From the NCBI RefSeq assembly GCF_900110345.1, contig NZ_FODJ01000007.1, forward strand, positions 115,803 through 179,802: a stretch of 64,000 bases of DNA, in the 5' to 3' direction. Below the pieces are notes generated by a model. The model saw only the letters and a list, made by a program, of their open reading frames with translations. It was not told where the DNA came from and made no database searches. The first letter of the stretch is position 1. Every line of letters starts with the position of its first letter. Made by a program: the position numbers and the translations under genes. Positions 61,970 to 64,000 of this stretch are shown in pieces. This stretch comes from Amphibacillus marinus (GTDB taxonomy: Bacteria; Bacillota; Bacilli; Bacillales; Amphibacillaceae).

Positions 61970-62398
61970 ATGAAGTATTTTCTAAAACTAAACGTAACGG
62001 GTTTGATATTAGCCATACTATTATTTATATCTGCAACAATAATGTTAAATGTCTATCGAATTAACAGGTTATTTGGAATTAATATTGAACGCGTTAATTT
62101 AATTGCCCTTGTTTCTTTTGCTGCGGTGGCTCTGACTGTGCCTTTTTTATTAAGGGCCTTATTAAAGCGGATGCCTAAAGCTAGAAGGCGGCTATTTGAT
62201 TACGTTCTAACTATGATCTGGTTTCCTTATTTTAAAATCATAGAGGGGGTATTTTATTATTTCTTCCCTATTGAATATAGAGGTGATTTGCCAGCGCCAG
62301 TTTTAGGCTTGGCCCTTTTATTAGCGTTCATCTTGTATCCTCTTTACATAGGTATTATCATTTATTTGCAAAAAAATAAACCATTAATTGTACAGTGA
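61970..62398 (+). CDS. membrane protein, unknown
   Basis: 142 residues from the ATG at 61970, 7 nt after GGAGG (a TTG two codons earlier overlaps it). About four membrane helices; a basic loop RALLKRMPKARRRLFDYVLTMIW (in two parts, ~63-85) sits between helices. No family recognised. Single gene after the PTS operon. Confidence 0.65.
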   Translation: MKYFLKLNVTGLILAILLFISATIMLNVYRINRLFGINIERVNLIALVSFAAVALTVPFLLRALLKRMPKARRRLFDYVLTMIWFPYFKIIEGVFYYFFPIEYRGDLPAPVLGLALLLAFILYPLYIGIIIYLQKNKPLIVQ

Positions 62399-62526
62399 TT
62401 TGCAAGTCTAACCTTCTCTGATCCTATCGTCCTATGCTAAACTGTTTATAACTAAGAAAGAAGGATCGCTAATTAAAATTTATACAACTAGCGTGATGAA
62501 ATGCCTAAGTGGGAGGATAGAAGAAA

Positions 62527-63474
62527 ATGACGAGCAAATGGACGATGAAGGATACTTTAATAGGTAGAACGAGATCTGTTATTATTCTGACAGTACTTTT
62601 AACAATGGCAATTATAAGAATTGTTAATCAGCTATTGACTCATGAGGTTGTTCAAGAAAATGGAATGGTGACAACTTTCCATTTTTCCCTTGGGATTTAT
62701 GGACTGGTATTTGCGATCCCGGCTGGATTAATCAGTATTCTAATTGTAAAGTTCTTCGTAAACATTAAAAAAGATAAGACAAATGCTATCCAAGGTGATC
62801 GGACATTTAAGTGGTACAGTATTTATGGTACAATCTGTGGCTTTATTATTCTGATGCCACTAATTGATTTGCTTCGTACATATACTGCGGAAATGCTAGT
62901 CACAAATGTCTGGGAAGGCTTCCAAATGCTTGGAATACTGTTTATGCCAATTATCATTGCGATAGTTTTTGCTAGATTAATTAATTACGTTCTGATTCAA
63001 ATTACTAATACAAATGGATACTTAATCGAGCAGATAAAGGCAGGCCATTATCACAGTGACCTCCCTAATGATGAGGTGAAAAGTAAAGTAATTAAGCTCT
63101 TGGAAACAGGGCGTGTGTCCACAATTAAGGGCGGACTCGTCTTACTAAGGGTGCGTAATGCCATCCTTACGGTTGGTGGTGGTATTTTATTTGCGTTGTT
63201 CTTTCTTTTCCGCATGGCTGCCCCAAAAATGGAAGGGACTAACCCAGCTATTGGGGGGGATTATAGTCAGAGTAATATACATAATGCCAGAAGGCGCCTA
63301 AAGGATCAAGCTTATTATAATGCTGAGCAAAAGCGGAAGCAAGCCGATCACTCAAGAAGAAGGTATATTAGCCAAGCCAATTATAATGCTAAATATTCCA
63401 AAAGGGAATGGGATCAAGCTGTCAGGGACGAACGGGCCTATAAGAAGGCTAAACGAGATGCAGATTTGTTGTAG
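62527..63474 (+). CDS. membrane protein with repetitive charged tail, unknown
   Basis: 315 residues. Four to five membrane helices (~17-37, 50-75, 97-118, 130-150, 208-226) and a long Lys/Arg/Tyr/Asn-rich cytoplasmic tail. In the tail a motif recurs: RRLKDQAYYNAEQKRKQAD, then RRYISQANYNAKYSKREWD, i.e. a ~25-residue QAxYNA repeat. GGGAGG precedes the ATG. No known family. The repeat suggests protein or nucleic-acid binding (inference). Confidence 0.65.
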   Translation: MTSKWTMKDTLIGRTRSVIILTVLLTMAIIRIVNQLLTHEVVQENGMVTTFHFSLGIYGLVFAIPAGLISILIVKFFVNIKKDKTNAIQGDRTFKWYSIYGTICGFIILMPLIDLLRTYTAEMLVTNVWEGFQMLGILFMPIIIAIVFARLINYVLIQITNTNGYLIEQIKAGHYHSDLPNDEVKSKVIKLLETGRVSTIKGGLVLLRVRNAILTVGGGILFALFFLFRMAAPKMEGTNPAIGGDYSQSNIHNARRRLKDQAYYNAEQKRKQADHSRRRYISQANYNAKYSKREWDQAVRDERAYKKAKRDADLL

Positions 63475-63601
63475 TTGATTAACGCTAACGAGACCATTAA
63501 AGGCACTTATTCTCAAAAACATAAGAACTCAACTTTTGATTTGCAATTTTTATCTTTATTTAACTAAGGTTATAACTATAAGTCTCAAATGTTTTTTTTA
63601 G

Positions 63602-63850
63602 AAGAAGCTGGGACATAACTAAATATTGAAACAGGGTATCCGAACATTCTGATTAAGCGTAGGTAAGATACGTAGACTCCTGTGGGAACAGCACGAGCTG
63701 AGGATCCACTGTGTGAAGTGTCTTTCTTCACACAGTTAGCCGAAGCCGTGCCCACGGAAAGCGAAGTGTTTTACCGAAGCGCCATATGCTTTCAGACATA
63801 ATGTTCGGATTTTCCTTATCTAATTAAGCTTTTGTCTCAGCCCCTTTTTT
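63602..63850. repeat. nested inverted-repeat intergenic element (Bacillaceae type)
   Basis: Outer arms AGCTGGGACA (~63605) and TGTCTCAGC (~63833); next ATCCGAACATT (63638-63648) with AATGTTCGGAT (63800-63810). A central perfect hairpin is ACTGTGTGAAG (63708-63718) with its complement at 63726-63736. Between them are GCACGAGCTGAGG and GCCGAAGCCGTGCCC, and GACTCCTGTGGGAACAG. This wording is typical of a repeat scattered in Bacillaceae genomes. Confidence 0.75.
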
Positions 63851-63921
63851 ACTTCACTAGCAAGTGAGTTTCCCAAGAAAGAGGAAGCGCTAGGGTGCAG
63901 CGTGCCACCCCAACCCTTACC

Positions 63922-63939
63922 GACCATATAAATATGGTC
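63922..63939. promoter_or_regulatory. 18-bp palindrome, candidate operator
   Basis: GACCATAT-AA-ATATGGTC, perfect. It lies in the last 80 bp of the window, upstream of whatever gene follows. Confidence 0.4.
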
Positions 63940-64000
63940 TATATGTTTTAAGTTAGTGTAAGTATATTTACGAATATGCCAATCGCATATATAATACAAA

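Overview
The window looks like a chromosomal segment of a low-GC, Gram-positive, Bacillales-type bacterium. The clues are AGGAGG-type ribosome sites with frequent TTG/GTG starts, a T-box leader, a Bacillus-style Pho box, lipoprotein signal peptides, rlmH, PspA/LemA proteins and a Bacillaceae-type intergenic repeat. Xylan (GH115) and sugar PTS genes suggest a plant-polysaccharide fermenter, possibly near Amphibacillus or Halolactibacillus; that placement is inference only. No rRNA, tRNA or CRISPR array was seen.

Layout. 1-1.7 kb: a SAM hydroxide adenosyltransferase gene (cut by the window edge) under a T-box leader, a GNAT acetyltransferase and a small basic protein. 1.8-7.5 kb: an M20 amidohydrolase, a quinone oxidoreductase and a PhoP-type pstSCAB phosphate operon. 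7.6-20 kb: three ABC systems (an exporter paired with a helix-turn-helix protein, a LolD/FtsX-type pair, and an ABC-2 system led by an ECF sigma factor), plus a LysR regulator and a methyltransferase. 20-24 kb: a membrane protein, a Cu/Zn superoxide dismutase lipoprotein, PhnA and a chemoreceptor. 24-29 kb: a cellobiose-type PTS operon with unusual small partners, a structured GCGATCGC-bearing intergenic region and an aldehyde dehydrogenase. 29-34 kb: a membrane-stress cluster (His-rich TPM-like protein, PspA, LemA, DUF2207). 34-47 kb: an M28 peptidase, GH115 alpha-glucuronidase, a LytTR regulator with a decayed ABC domain plus its ABC transporter, a NERD protein and EutH.

Accessory region, 47.9-58.4 kb. 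It starts exactly at the 3' end of rlmH, the site used by staphylococcal SCC elements. Near-identical 19-bp repeats lie at the rlmH end (47944-47962) and at 50925-50943, and a degenerate third copy lies at 58367-58385. The first interval holds a retron: a PRTase-fold effector, a winged-helix protein, a foldable msr-msd RNA and a reverse transcriptase with NAxxH, YADD and VTG motifs. The second holds a helix-turn-helix protein behind a perfect 17-bp inverted repeat, IS256 debris, a sugar-metabolism module with a shared 17-bp operator, and an ImmA/IrrE protease paired with a DUF5986-like protein. No ccr-type recombinase was seen, so these look like non-autonomous SCC-like cassettes.

58.5-64 kb: a complete mannose-family PTS operon (DUF956, IIAB, IIC, IID), two membrane proteins and a nested inverted-repeat element. 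The strongest candidate for an interesting system is the retron cassette and its attachment-site architecture. The retron class (PRTase plus winged helix) appears to match a published type, so the novelty would lie in this lineage, its location and its mobility.
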